DNA of 64,000 nt, from assembly GCA_036936605.1 (NCBI GenBank), contig JAUPFV010000004.1, positions 186,266,807 through 186,330,806 of the forward strand, read 5' to 3'. The notes beneath the pieces are model-generated. The model was not told the origin of the DNA and searched no databases. It saw nothing but the letters and a program-made list of their open reading frames with translations. The number at the start of each line of letters is the position of its first letter. Position 1 is the stretch's first letter. The position numbers were made by a program, and so were the translations under genes. Positions 22,531 through 34,285 of this stretch are shown piece by piece. This DNA comes from Limnanthes douglasii subsp. nivea (lineage: Eukaryota > Streptophyta > Magnoliopsida > Brassicales > Limnanthaceae).

Positions 22531-23769
22531 TAAGTTGATTATTACTTTTCTCACAACTTCCATTAGTTTCGTATTTAAAAAAAACATTAAAAAACACTAC
22601 TAAAAATATTTAAAAAAATTAATACAATGATAAAATATCAAAGTTACAAAAGCCTTAAGAACTAAAATTTAAAAATTACATTGATCTTACAAGACCTCTA
22701 TACACGATCATTTATTATCACTGAATTCTGAACAACGACTACAAGTTATCCTTCGGGTACTTTATTCTCCTCTAGAGGGAATACATTTCTTCTCAGGGCT
22801 TCCTACTTTCCTTTTTAAAATTGGAGGAAATATATGAAGAGAAGTTATTGAAGTAGATGATTAACCAAAAGTAGTAAATTCGGGTATGCTATATGAGTAT
22901 GTTGCCTTATAAGAGCTTACAAAATAGCACGACTCAACATATTTCATAGAATTTCCATCAATATAAAATATGGCAGTTAAAGCATGAGAGTATGCAAAGC
23001 AGTTATGCTAACACACAACATAAGAACATTTAGATACACTAAGATCAGTAAGCATAACAAGATCACAAAAAACTTTGTATAAAACAGGAGTAGACGAATG
23101 AACTCTCTACGGAAGAACTTTGTTCATATTGGATTTAAACTTCTTATCGAATTTTAAGACATAAATCACTAGTCCAATGTTCAAACTCATCATAATATCT
23201 TGAAATTTGACTCATACACAATTCTATAGTATTTTCAACTGACTCCAATATATAGAAACTACAAAACCTGTTTGATCTGATGATTAAAAGACGCTATTGG
23301 AGTAGAAGTCATAGAACAATACCACTCGGCTTTAACAAAAAGCCCAAACATATTTGTTCGAAGATAAATTCTCGTAAAAACTAATAAATTTATGACCTCA
23401 TTCTATAATAATAAATTTGTCCATATGTTAAATGTATAGATTATGAGTCGTGACATAAGCACATCTTCTAAACATTAAATCATCTTATCCATAAATGGCG
23501 TCAATGTACCACCCAAATAATATTACAAATTATTTATAAGATGATAAATACATTATGTATGATAGAAATCTAGAAACAAGGCATAAACAATACTAACAAT
23601 ACATAATTGACGATCACTAATAAATCTGATTTGCCGATCCAACAAATGGGATGTCAACTTCTCCAGAATACATAACCAATTTTCATAATCTTTAGCCCAA
23701 CAATACCACATACAACATGAAAGATACCTCAAGTTTTTTATTGAAAATATAATATAAATCACATTATTA
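22531..23769. other. A+T-rich DNA without recognised features
   Basis: Short frames only, no similarity to a family I know, no repeat noted. Confidence 0.5.
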
Positions 23770-24045
23770 TCAGTGCATCTCACATCTTACTAGTCTCACA
23801 TCTATCATATATGGTGTTCCGCGTCGTATTGGTTTTTCCTATCATACTAATTATATATGGTTTCACATCTATCGCATTGATGTTCCTCATCAATAGTATT
23901 GGTTATACCTGGTTTTCCATATAGAATCTTGATTCTATCTAGTTTCATATCTATCACAGTAATTACATTTGGTTTCACGTCTATCATATTGATTATATTT
24001 TGTTTCAAATCTATCATATATCGGGTCTCGCATCTATTATATAGG
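23770..24045. repeat. Minisatellite with roughly 36-bp spacing
   Basis: At least seven degenerate units built on GGTTTCACATCTATCA followed by an ATTGATTATAT-like stretch. On the minus strand it keeps an open frame giving repeats such as MIDVKPNVITVIDMK, fused to the transposase relic next door. Confidence 0.7.
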
Positions 24046-24475
24046 TTACTCAATGCTTTGAAGTAATTATTAATTAATTTATATGAAGTAACACTATCTC
24101 CATAAATATTAGTCCTAGCTTTATGTGAAGCAATCCATGAAAGATGATACGAGATATCCAAACCATACTCATTTTTTACAACTAATTTTACGTTTGCGCC
24201 TGTAACATCAACATTTCTCCTAATAAAATCACGTATCTCATTAGCAATCAAATCCGATGATGAATACTTTATACTTTCTTCACAAAAACTAGTCCCACGA
24301 GTTGAGACTAGACATACTTCATAAGAACCAACCAGTAGACTTATATTTTTTTCACATAAAGTCTCCAAGGACAACTGTTTGAACCTTTTGAAAGTAAATC
24401 CTTATTGTAAAGAAAACTTATTAATAGCCAATCTTAAACGTATTGCACCTTCTTTAAAAAGTTACCCAACACCAC
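24040..24475 (-). pseudogene. MULE (Mutator-like) transposase DNA-binding region relic
   Basis: Minus-strand reading with two stops ignored gives VGMLFKEGAIRLRLAINKFS near 24450-24390 and then, in one open frame, TRGTSFCEESIKY, SSDLIANEIRDFIRRN, EYGLDISYHLSWIASHKART and DSVTSYKLINNYFKALSN. This is the order and spacing of the N-terminal (MuDR-type) domain of plant MULE transposases: residues before the DDE catalytic core. The core itself is absent; downstream the frame runs into minisatellite. The tile 24374-23847 has no stop for 175 codons, but only about the first 105 are transposase. Confidence 0.7.
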
Positions 24476-27460
24476 TAATTTCATCAACTCAACCAATAGT
24501 AGCAAGGTGTTTGTTCTCGTGACCAATAAAGTTCAAACCATAACTACTTTCTCCACAAATAAAATCTTGATCTGAAGCTTTTAAAAAACCTTTGAGTAGT
24601 TTCTCTAACATTTTCGTCAACAATAACATCTTTTTTAATATCAATAGTAATAGTTCAAACTCATAAAATATCAACAATTGATAGCACGTCAACTTAACCA
24701 CCATCACAACCTAAAATAATATTTTAAGATCCCTACAACAATATCTTAATCTGAATTTACCTGAACCAACACATCATATTCACTTAAAACAAATTAAATC
24801 ATATCTTTAAAGTCTTCAAATAAACCAATATAACAGATTACAAGTTTACCATTTATTGGTCACAAGAATAAAAAAACGCTTAAAAAACAAGTTAATGTCT
24901 TCATATTTATCGCAAAACTTACCTACAACCTGCAAAAACCGTTTCTTTTACATTTTATAAAAAGTTGCAAAAAACATATATTGAAACATAAATTCAAACT
25001 TAATTAAATGTTTCATCTATATTTTACATAGTAAAAAAACCCAAAATCAAACATATATTAAAAAAATAATAACACATAACCTGTAAATACATTTAGAAAT
25101 ATAAATAGATTCTAAATTAATGACGAAATCAACTGAAAATCGATAAAAATCAAAATATACAAAAAAGATAAACTCAAAACAACAACAACAAAATGAAATT
25201 CAAACAGAAGTTGATTCATCATAGTACATGTATTCGACTCTAAATCCCAAAAATATTGTTGAGTGAAAAACAAATCTCAAAATTATCAGGTTAGAGAAAA
25301 AAAAGATTTGTAAAAACTATATGGTTTTATATAATCCGTTAAGGTTATATGGGGTATTGCAAAAATAGTTGGGTATTAGAATTATAAATTGGAAGGCTAA
25401 ATGGCTCTTTGTAGAATTATATGAAAATAAAGAAAGTAAGTAGATAACAATTTGGTATTTGGGTATTCATTGGTACTTTACAATATATATATAGGATATG
25501 GATAATCACCTGGTAATAAATTAGTATTTACCCAATATGAAACTTATTTACAAATAATAACTCATGGATCGATTAAGTATAGATATTCACCTGGTGATAA
25601 TTAGTATTTAGAGATAGTCACCTTGTAGTTCGAAATACCCCTAATCGTTTTTCTTTTTCCTATTTTTTATGATTTTTAACTGTCATATCTTACAAACCAT
25701 CGTTCCAAAAAATATCCAAAAATACTATTTGTTTTATTTTTTTAAGAATAATAAAACTAGATCCATGAAAGATTTTTTTAGTTGTAAAATTACGTGTAAT
25801 TTGGTTACAAAATAAGTTTGTAAAAATCAAATTGTGTTCTCGTTGCGGCTTACGTGTAATTTGGTTGCTAAAAATAAATTGTGTTCCAGTTGTGGAATAT
25901 GTGCAAATGTGTTATAAAAATAAGAAGAGAAGAGTTGCACAAATTAAACTTTGGTTGCTCAATAAGTTTGATTGTGTGAAAAAACAAAATATAAATTTTT
26001 TTGTGAAAATAAATACTAATTTGGTGTGAGACAACTAAGTTTTTTATAGTTGCAAAAATATTTACATTTTTATATGGAAAACATTTTTTAAAGAAAAAAA
26101 AATGGATTGTGTTATGGTTGTGAAAAATACGTCCTGGTGAGGAATTTTAGTGATAGTCAATTGCTATAGATATCCAAAGGCTCAAATGTATAGTTCTTTA
26201 TTACTCAACCGGAAAATCTTACATTGTGATTGGGTTTCAACCTCTTTATATACTATAAGACCCTATACTTTATCCCACTATCTCCTAATAATCCTACACT
26301 CCTAGTTGTGCCTAATCGTGGGTTAATGTTTCATTCTCATGTTCCTTATGTTGTGTTGTTACTGCTCTTAGTGGCCTCGTTTACTTAAGAATCCTTTGTC
26401 AATCAGTACCCGTGGTTGACGGAACCCTTGATATTATTCGACGCATAGCCCAATCTTTATATGGACGACGTCAGGAGTTTCTTTTAACTTACTGATGCCC
26501 CTCCGGCTTTTCTTTATAATTGAGTGTACTTCATCCTAGCCTATGTGTATAACCCGGTGGGTGTATGATCGAGGTACATTGTCCTGATCGATGGGTATAT
26601 TCTGGTCGAAGGGTTATGCATTATTAAGACTATTTCCTAGTCTTTTTAAACGCGAATTGGTGTAGGAGTTCAGCTTTTGAAAGGAGTAAAATAAGACTAG
26701 GATGAGGTATTATTTTTTTATTTCTTATGTACATGTCATGTCTTATATGGAGAAGTCACCTTTAATACGTAACCGTAGGCATACAATTATCAATATTAGT
26801 AACTAGTTGGCATGTATCGCAAATCAAATCGTATGCTTATGTCTAATAGTGCAGCCGCTACTAGCGCATTCTTAAAAAAATTGAGCTTCATATATTCTTA
26901 ACCATTTAATTGGTAAATATATTTACTGCTTTAAGGCATGTAATCTTAGTTTTGACGTATTTCTTTTGTAGGCCCTATTCTATTTACTTTCCAAAATTGT
27001 ATAAATTGTGTTGGAGTTCATTTTGAAAACTTTTTTCTCGGTTAAGTCACTTTGGAGAGAGAAAGTTATCTTATTCCTCATTGTCCTCGTTCTTGGTCCT
27101 TTCATTTCTAGAGACAATAAAAAGGTAAAAATTTAAGTCCTCTACTCCTTTTTTGGCTTCATAGTTCTATTTTTTGTTCTTTTTTTATTAGTATTATTAT
27201 GGCGGCATTTAGATGCCCTTACCTCTTGCCTGGAAAACTAAATTATTTTGTTTATGGTTTCCTAACTTCAGATAATAACTTATCTATCTGCTTCGAAAAT
27301 AAGCTTTAAAGAAAACAAAAGTTGTTATTGATTCCATTACAGGCCTTCCGGTGGTGGATAATATGGAATATAAAGAATTTTACACAAGTACTTTGATCGT
27401 CTGGCCCTCCAGTATAAATATTTTAATGAAGAAGGAATTTGTAGATTTAAGGTAGTATAC
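24476..27460. other. A+T-rich interval, possible LTR-like DNA at 26.2-27.2 kb
   Basis: No frame matches a known protein. Around 25790-25890 the phrase TTACGTGTAATTTGGTT appears twice about 55 bp apart. The part at 26200-27150 is less A+T-rich, has TTTATATACTATAAGACC (about 26249) and could be the LTR or leader of an unidentified retroelement, but I found no paired copy, primer site or target duplication. Confidence 0.3.
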
Positions 27461-28305
27461 TGATAAACTCCTCCTAGAATCGGCACTCTAAATGGGCTAG
27501 GGATAACTTTGTAACCATGAACCCAAAAGGATTCAAGGATCAAAGGATGTGGATCGATAGGTCACACAAAGGTTGTGGAAAGGCCTTTGGATATGACGCA
27601 CCAAATGAAGAACAGGTTTTCTTATGGATATTACACACCAACAAGAGGAGTAAAACTTAAGAAGTTTTTTCAGAATCAAAGATAGTCTAACCATTAGAAT
27701 TCTGAGTACATAGTTTTTACATGAGAAAGAACTAGCCTTGAACACAATTAAGGCTGATCTTGGAAACATAATGCATGCCTGTAAAATAATTAAGGCTTTT
27801 CTTGGAAACAAAATGCTTTAATATTGAAAATACAAAGTATTAATGATATAAGCTGGAAATCAGACCCTTCCCTCTTCCAAGGACGTGGCTTTTGGTGTAG
27901 ATGGGCCTTGGGCTTTTATTTCAACAAATGGACAATGGTGAAGTGAAACAATTGCCTCATTAAAAACATTGTCAAGAAAACCCATTGGGACAAAACTTGA
28001 ATAAGGGAAAAAGAGTACAATCGAGGCACTTTCTCATTTGTTGAAATCAATTAGCTTGAATCAAGACCAAAGTGGGTTGACAAGCTTTTCCACCATACTT
28101 GCTGTTTTGATCACGTGGATTCTCTAGTTGATTAAGCAATCCTCCAACAGCTTTGTTAAATTGTTTTGCTCTTGATCGAGTTGTTGGACCAGCTGGTACA
28201 ATAAAAATATCTTCAACTTCAAGCTCATATTCTTTTTCAAGTTGTTCATTTGGTTCTTGCACATTTCCATGTTCTAAGCTCCTTGTGTCATCTAGGATCA
28301 CATCA
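27461..28305 (-). repeat. 3' LTR of copy 2 (845 bp)
   Basis: TGATAAACTCC to GGATCACATCA on the plus strand. It lacks about 20 bp near 27590 relative to its partner LTR (the ATTCCAACTGATCTTCC stretch). Confidence 0.9.
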
Positions 28306-28526
28306 TCCTCTCCCACCTGAAAAGGATTTGACCTCAAATCCATTTCATCTGCGATAAAAGGAACCAAATCAGAAACATTAAAGGTATGACTCACTTTATA
28401 CTTACCTCGTAGGTCAAGTTGATACGCATTATTGTTGATCTTTATTGTTACTTCAAATGGTCCATCAATTCTAGGCATCAATTTTGACTTCCTCTCTTCT
28501 GGAAATCTTTCCTTAAGTGCACCCAT
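28047..28526 (-). pseudogene. integrase C-terminus and LTR-encoded tail of copy 2
   Basis: Frame begins just after the 4-bp loss at ALKERFPEE (copy 1 has LRKERFPEE), runs through [20 protein letters not shown] and FNVSDLVPF, crosses the LTR border at 28305 and ends in PTTRSRAKQFNKAVGGLLNQ and TLVLIQAN. This is the longest form of the tail in the window, about 85 residues of it LTR-encoded. The tail is acidic, then basic around the SRAK motif. Confidence 0.85.
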
Positions 28527-28582
28527 ACTTGATCTCCAACCTCAAAAACTTTCTCACATCTTCCCTTGTTTGCTTGTTTGAC

Positions 28583-28954
28583 TTATTGCTCAGTTTTGTT
28601 TTCTATGTTTTTCCTTGCATCATCATGGATCTGATTTACAAGTTCAGCTTTCTTTTTCCCATCTATGCTAGTTCTTTCACTCAAAGGCAAATGAATTAGA
28701 TCCAAAGGAGATATTGGGTTAAATCCATAAACAATTTGAAAAGGAGAGTACTTAGAAGCAGAATGCATAGAATGATTGTATGCAAATTCAACATGCGGCA
28801 AATATTCTTCCCAAGTTTTCAAGTTCTTTTTAATTAATGCACGTAGAAGAGTGGACAAAGTCCTATTTACTACTTCTGTTTGTCCATCAGTTTGTGGGTG
28901 ACAGGTAGTAGAAAATAAAAGCTTAGTCCCTAACTTAGACCACAAAGTTTCCAA
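28583..28954 (-). pseudogene. integrase core, second part, of copy 2
   Basis: The 123-codon frame continues the integrase core after a one-base loss at [29 protein letters not shown] includes the third catalytic residue (Glu in QTEVVNR), then [20 protein letters not shown] and [11 protein letters not shown], the usual gypsy pattern. Ends at a stop after NIENKTEQ where copy 3 reads on. Confidence 0.9.
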
Positions 28955-30744
28955 AAGTAACTTAGAAACTTAGTGTCCCTATCTGAAACTATCGTTCTAG
29001 GCATGCCATGCAAACGAACTATCTCTTTAAAGAACAGATTAGCAATGTGCAACGCATCATCAGTTTTGTGACAAGCAACAAAGTGCGCTGTTTTAGAGAA
29101 TCGATCAACAACCACAAAAATGGAATCCTTACCAGTTCTAGTCCTAGGCAAGCCAACTACAAAGTCCATAGATATATCATTCCAAGGATGCGTAGGAATA
29201 GGTAAAGGAGTATACGAACTGTGGGATTGAACCTTAGATTTGGCTTGTTTGCAAGTAGCACATCTGTCACAGATTCTTTCAACATCCCTCATCATATGTG
29301 GCCAATGGAAGTGATCCAGCATTACCTTGAGAGTTTTAGCTATTCCAAAATGTCCCATTAAGCCTCCTCCATGGGCTTCTCTAACAAGTAAATCTCTCAT
29401 GGAACAATTAGGCACACATAAACGTTTATCAAAGAATAAGAATCCTTCATGCCTATAGAACCGCCCTGAAGCAAACTTTTCACATGCTCGATATATCTTT
29501 CCAAAATCAGAATCATTTTCATATAAACTCTTATGATCAAATCCTAAAATATTAGCTTTAAGAGTAGTGATTAAGGCATACCTTCGGGACAATGCATCAG
29601 CAACAATATTTTCTTTACCTTGTTTGTATTTGATGACATATGGAAATGTCTCAATAAATTCTATCCACCTTGCATGTCTTTTGTTAAGTTTTTGCTGACC
29701 TTTTAGGTGTTTGAGAGATTCATGGTCAGTGTGTATGACAAAATCCTTTGGCCACAAGTAATGCTGCCATGTTTGCAAAGCTCGAACTAAGGCATACAAC
29801 TCCTTATCATAAGTAGGGTAGTTTTGAGTGGCTCCTCCAAGCTTTTCACTGAAATAAGCTATGGGCTTTTTATCCTGCATCAAAACAGCTCCAATCCCAA
29901 TTCCAGAAGCATCACATTCAATCTCAAAAGTTTTAAGAAAATCAGGTAATGTCAAGACAGGAGCATGAGTAAGCTTCGCTTTTAAGGATTGAAATGCTTC
30001 TTCTTGAGCTTGTTCCCACTTGAAACCAACGTCCTTCTTTATTAGTTCAGTGAGTGGTGCATTTAAGGTGCTGAAATCTTTGACAAAACGCCTATAAAAT
30101 CCTGCAAGGCCGTGGAAGCTTCTCACTTCTCCAACTGTTTTTGGACTTGGCCATTCGCGGATTGCCTTAACCTTCTCCTCATCCACCTTAATACCATCTG
30201 CACTTATAACAAAACCTAAAAAGACAAGATTATCAGTACAAAAAGTGCATTTCTTAAGATTAGCATAGAGATTTTCCTTCCTAAGTACACTTAAATTCAA
30301 TTTCAGATGGTGAACATGTTCTTCTAAGCACTTGCTGTAAATTAAGATGTCATCGAAATATACTACAACAAAAACTCCTATATAAGCCCTTAGAACATGA
30401 TTCATTAACCGCATGAATGTACTAGGTGCATTAGTCAGCCCAAATGGCATTACTAACCATTTATATAGTCCATGCTTAGTTTTAAATGCACTTTTCCACT
30501 CTTCCCCTTCTTTTATCCTAATTTGGTGATAACCACTTTTAAGATCAATCTTAGAAAAAATGCTAGAACCATGCAATTCATCTAACATATCATCTAATCT
30601 AGGTATAGGATGGTGATACTTTACTGTTATGTTGTTGATGGCTCTGCAATCAACACACATTCTCCAGCTTCCATCTTTCTTGGGCACGAGTAGAACTGGT
30701 ACCGCACAAGGACTCATGCTTTCACGGATATGTCCTTTTTCCAT
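28930..30744 (-). pseudogene. pol: RT - RNase H - integrase (604 codons) of copy 2
   Basis: The longest open frame in the window. Approximate order: RT residues 1-180 ([35 protein letters not shown], catalytic [11 protein letters not shown]), thumb/connection to 240 ([34 protein letters not shown]), RNase H 270-390 ([37 protein letters not shown]), the integrase HHCC finger at 470-520 (H..H with [12 protein letters not shown]) and core with the first two catalytic Asp (SMDFVVGLP and VSDRDTKF). All RT and RNase H catalytic residues I can see are present. It lacks its own start because a one-base loss separates it from PR, and it ends by frameshift in the integrase core. Confidence 0.93.
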
Positions 30745-31763
30745 CAGTTCACTGATTTCCTTTGCAATTCTTTTGTCTCCACTGGATTAGTTCTATAAGC
30801 AGGTCTGTTAGGAAGGGAGGCTCTAGGTACAAAATCTGTTTGGTGTTCGATGCCTCTAATTGGTGGAAGCCCCTTCGGATTATCTTCAGGGAATACATCT
30901 TCAAATTCCTGCAAGAGAGAAGTCATCTCACTCAGCAACACTGGTGTCAAGTTAGTTAAACTCATAAGAGTTTCCTTAAACACAAAAAGTAACATAGGTT
31001 GCTTAGAGAATAATGCTTTCTTAACCTCGCTAGATTTTGCATAGAAATTCGAATGTTTAGTTATCCGACTTTCCTTGTTCTGCATATGCTTTTGATCTTG
31101 GTAAACTTCTCGTGGAGTCATGGGAACTAGAGTGGTTTTCCTTCCTCGAAACTCAAATGTATGGCGATTAGTGAATCCATCATGGATAACCTTTCGATCA
31201 GATTGCCATGGCCTTCCTAACAGTATGTGACTAGCCTCCATTGGTAGAACATCACATAAAACTTCATCTTCGTACTTACCAATGGCTAAGGGAACTTCTA
31301 CTTCGTGGCTAACTTTCATTTCTCTATTGTCGTTAAGCCATTGAAGCTTGTAAGGTGCTGGATGCTTTTTCGTTTTTAAACCAAGCTTCTTTACCATAGA
31401 TTCACTTGCCACATTGGTACAACTGCCTCCATCGATAATAAGGCTACAAACTTTCCCTTGAACAAGACACCTAGTGTGAAACAGATTTTCCCTTTGCTCT
31501 TGTTCTTCTTCTTTTGTTTGAACGCTTAAACACCTTCTCGCTACCAATATATCTCCTTTAGCAGGTCGCTCTAAGTGTTCTTCGGAAGAATCAGAGACAA
31601 TTTCTTCTTCCTCTGAAATTATTTCTCCATTATCTAGAATTGTCATAATCTTCTTATTAGAACACTCAGTAGCATAATGTCCCATCCCTTTGTACTTGAA
31701 ACACTTAACATCACGAGTTCTGATTGCAACCTCTTTAGGTTTGCCCTTGTTATCAATAGACAA
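30744..31763 (-). pseudogene. gag zinc knuckle - protease - linker (339 codons) of copy 2
   Basis: Begins in the gag C-terminus with a knuckle CFKYKGMGHYATEC in which the second Cys of CCHC is Tyr, so zinc binding would be impaired. An acidic spacer follows (GEIISEEEEIVSDSSEEHLE), then the aspartic protease with active site LIIDGGSCTNVAS (Asp-Gly-Gly-Ser), HILLGRPWQSDRKV, and the linker [18 protein letters not shown]. It ends in KSVN after loss of one base in the AAGGCAAATCAG stretch, just before RT. Confidence 0.9.
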
Positions 31764-32647
31764 TGGTGTTCAAGATTTTTGGTTCACCTCTACATAGCTT
31801 CCTTTCAGATAATTGGTCTTCTCATCTTTTGAATAACTTGGCTTAATTGTTACTGCCCCTAAACCGTAACTTGATCTTAAGGAGTTCTTTCTTTTAACTT
31901 GTTTTTTAAATAGCAAAGCTTTGTGTAGCATCTCTTATAGTTCAACATAATACTGAGTTTCCAATCTGTCTTGAATTTCTCTATTTAAACCCCCAAGAAA
32001 CCTTGACATTGTTGCCTCTCTATCTTCTAAAATATCAGCTCGCAACATTAAGGTCTCCATTTCTTGATAATACTCTTCAACATATCGGCTTCCTTGTGTT
32101 AATCTCCTCAGCTTTAGATGCAGCTCACGGTGGTAATGACTAGGAACAAACCTCTTCCGCCTAATGGCTTTCTTTTCTGCCTATGATTCTATAGGATGTT
32201 CCCCATTACGTCTTCTTGAGGTACTCGATTGGTCTCCGTGTAGTGTTGAACGTTGAAAACGAGTTCAATCTTCTTTTCCCATTCCAAATAGGCATCTGGA
32301 TCGTTTTTTCCATGGAATGGTGGAATCGTAATCTTGAGACCTCCAAGATTGTCACCCATAAGTTCGTTGCCCTCTCTTGTACATCTATGGTGCCTTCTAT
32401 GGATGTTTCGAGACGAATTGCTCATGCGTTCATAATATTCATCAGCGGCTTCATTTCTGAATTGTTCAGGTAGTTCATGGTTTCTTCTTGGATTGGTTTT
32501 TCGTGAACGGTTCCGCTCGTGGTCAGTGTTTGATTGAAGCTCTTCGCGAAAGGCATCTATCTTGGTGCCTATCAACTTTGTCATAGCTTCAATTAGAAGC
32601 TTGTTGTTATTGAAATTACTGTTTTCTGCATCATTTGAATTAGACAT
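31764..32647 (-). pseudogene. gag: gag of copy 2
   Basis: Starts at an ATG at 32645-32647 (MSNSNDAENSNFNNNKLLIE), runs through an Arg/Ser-rich stretch and PPFHGKNDPDAYLEWEKKIE (capsid start), and breaks after HYTETNRV, where about 80 bp are missing relative to copy 3. The remaining capsid and the region up to the knuckle follow in another frame. A stop just upstream of 31763 (TGA where copy 3 has GGA) separates it from the knuckle-PR frame. Confidence 0.9.
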
Positions 32648-33065
32648 CCTTTTCTACAAAACAAAACAAAAACAAATCACCAGCAACAAGTCCTTGTAAA
32701 GTTCTTCAATTTATTTAAAACCATAAAACATATCCAAATCTGTTTTCCTAAGAATATTAAGAGATAAGTTTCACAACAGCACCTAAAAACGATTTCTACG
32801 ATTTTAAATCTCAAACAACTATAACTAGGGGGAAACAGATCAGAATTTTGTGATTCAAAATGAAATCATCACACTAAACACTCAATCATCACAAATATAG
32901 TGAGAATACAAAACAGATGATAAACAAATTAATACAACAGATTAGAATTTTGTGATTCAAAATAAAATCATCACACTAACACTCAAATCTTCACAAACAA
33001 ACTGATAATATGAAATAGATGAAGAAAAATTAATGAGAAAGAGAATAACCAACTTTCAGAATGTT

Positions 33066-33079
33066 GCTCTGATACCACT
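33066..33079 (-). other. tRNA-iMet primer-binding site of copy 2
   Basis: Minus-strand AGTGGTATCAGAGC adjoining the 5' LTR end. It primes minus-strand cDNA from initiator Met tRNA. Confidence 0.9.
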
Positions 33080-33948
33080 TGATAAACTCCTCCTAGAATC
33101 GGCACTCTGAAATGGGATAGGGATAACTTTGCAACCAGGAACCCAAAAGGATTCAAAGATCAAAGGATGTGGATCGATAGGTCACAAAGGTTGTGGAAAG
33201 GCCTTTGATATTCCAACTGGTCTTCCTTTGGATATGACGCACCAAATGAAGAACAGGTTTTCTTGTGGATATTACACACCAACAAGAGAAGAGTAAAACT
33301 TAAGAAGTTTTTTCAGAATCAAAGATAGTCTAACTATTAGAATTCTGAGTACATAGTTTTTATAGGAGAAAGAACTAGCCTTGAACACAATTAAGGTTGT
33401 TCTTGGAAACATAATGCATGCCTCTAAAACAATTAAGGCTTTTCTTGGAAACAAAATGCTTTAATATTGAAAATACAAAGTATTAATGATATAAGCTAGA
33501 AATCAGACCCTTCCCTCCTCCAAGGACGTGGCTTTTGGTGTAGATGGGCCTTGGGCTTTTATTTCAACAAATGGGCAATAGTGAAGTGAAACAATTGCCT
33601 CATTAAAAACCTTGTCAAGAAAACCCATTGAGACAAAACCTGAACAAGGGAAAAAGAGTATAATCGAGACACTTTCTCATTTGTTGAAATCAATTAGCTT
33701 GAATCAAGACCAAAGTGGGTTGACAAGCTTTTCCACCATACTTGTTGTTTTGATCACGTGGATTCTCTAGTTGATTTAGCAATCCTCCAACAGCTTTGTT
33801 AAATTGTTTTGCTCTTGATCGAGTTGTTGGACCAGCCGGTAAAATAAGAATATCTTCAACTTCAAGCTCATCTTCTTTTTCAAGTTGTTCATTTGGTTCT
33901 TGCACATTTCCATGTTCTAAGCTCCTTGTGTCATCTAGGATCACATCA
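33080..33948 (-). repeat. 5' LTR of copy 2 (869 bp)
   Basis: TGATAAACTCC to GGATCACATCA on the plus strand, followed at once by ATTGT. Its coding start continues into flanking DNA as a chance fusion (MAQGWNRAHISC before [12 protein letters not shown]); the fusion has no meaning as a protein. Confidence 0.9.
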
Positions 33949-34285
33949 ATTGTGGTAAAAGAGGAGACCCTATTGATGAGTTGAATAACACAGGAAATAT
34001 GGGCACGATTCCACCCTTGGGCCATCGTCTATATAGCAGCCACCTTGTCTGAGTTGGGCAAACGCCATATTGATTAGCATGTTGAATCCATCCCTACACA
34101 TGTTCAATCAATTAAAGTAATTTCCCGATCTGACATATTACAACAACATGTCTATGACAGATATTCTACAACATCAACTTGAAATACCTGTGCACAGGTA
34201 TGCTTTCATTCCAACACTCGAGTGATTGGTCACTTCAAATTATCTTCCTTTCGTCATTGTTTTGTTATAGAGTCATCATAATTCA
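33949..34285. other. Flank between copy 2 and the coiled-coil ORF relic
   Basis: About 340 bp without a recognised frame or repeat. It is not part of the duplicated 8-kb block, which starts at 34328. Confidence 0.5.

Larger units (their letters stand above)
27461..33948 (-). mobile_element. C-family gypsy copy 2, both LTRs present
   Basis: A 6.5-kb minus-strand element with 3' LTR (27461-28305), pol, gag, leader, primer site (33066-33079) and 5' LTR (33080-33948). It has the full domain order of a Ty3/gypsy chromovirus: gag - CCHC - PR - RT - RNase H - IN - tail. It is broken by an 80-bp deletion in gag, a stop before PR, one-base losses before RT and inside IN, a stop in IN and a 4-bp loss before the tail. 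The flanking pentamers differ (TATAC at the left, ATTGT at the right), so it lacks a matching target duplication. Confidence 0.95.

Noticed and set aside
25832..26029. 65-codon frame with Cys and Lys content
   Set aside because: Comes from a short local repetition (TTACGTGTAATTTGGTT) and A+T-rich codons; no family recognised.
28930..30744. Copy 2 pol as a functional, domesticated gene because its frame is long
   Set aside because: It begins and ends at single-base losses within normal pol, its neighbours are broken in several places, and it is flanked by its own LTRs, so it is an ordinary dying element.
33690..34025. 111-codon frame starting outside copy 2 and running into its LTR
   Set aside because: A chance fusion of flanking DNA with the LTR-encoded tail.
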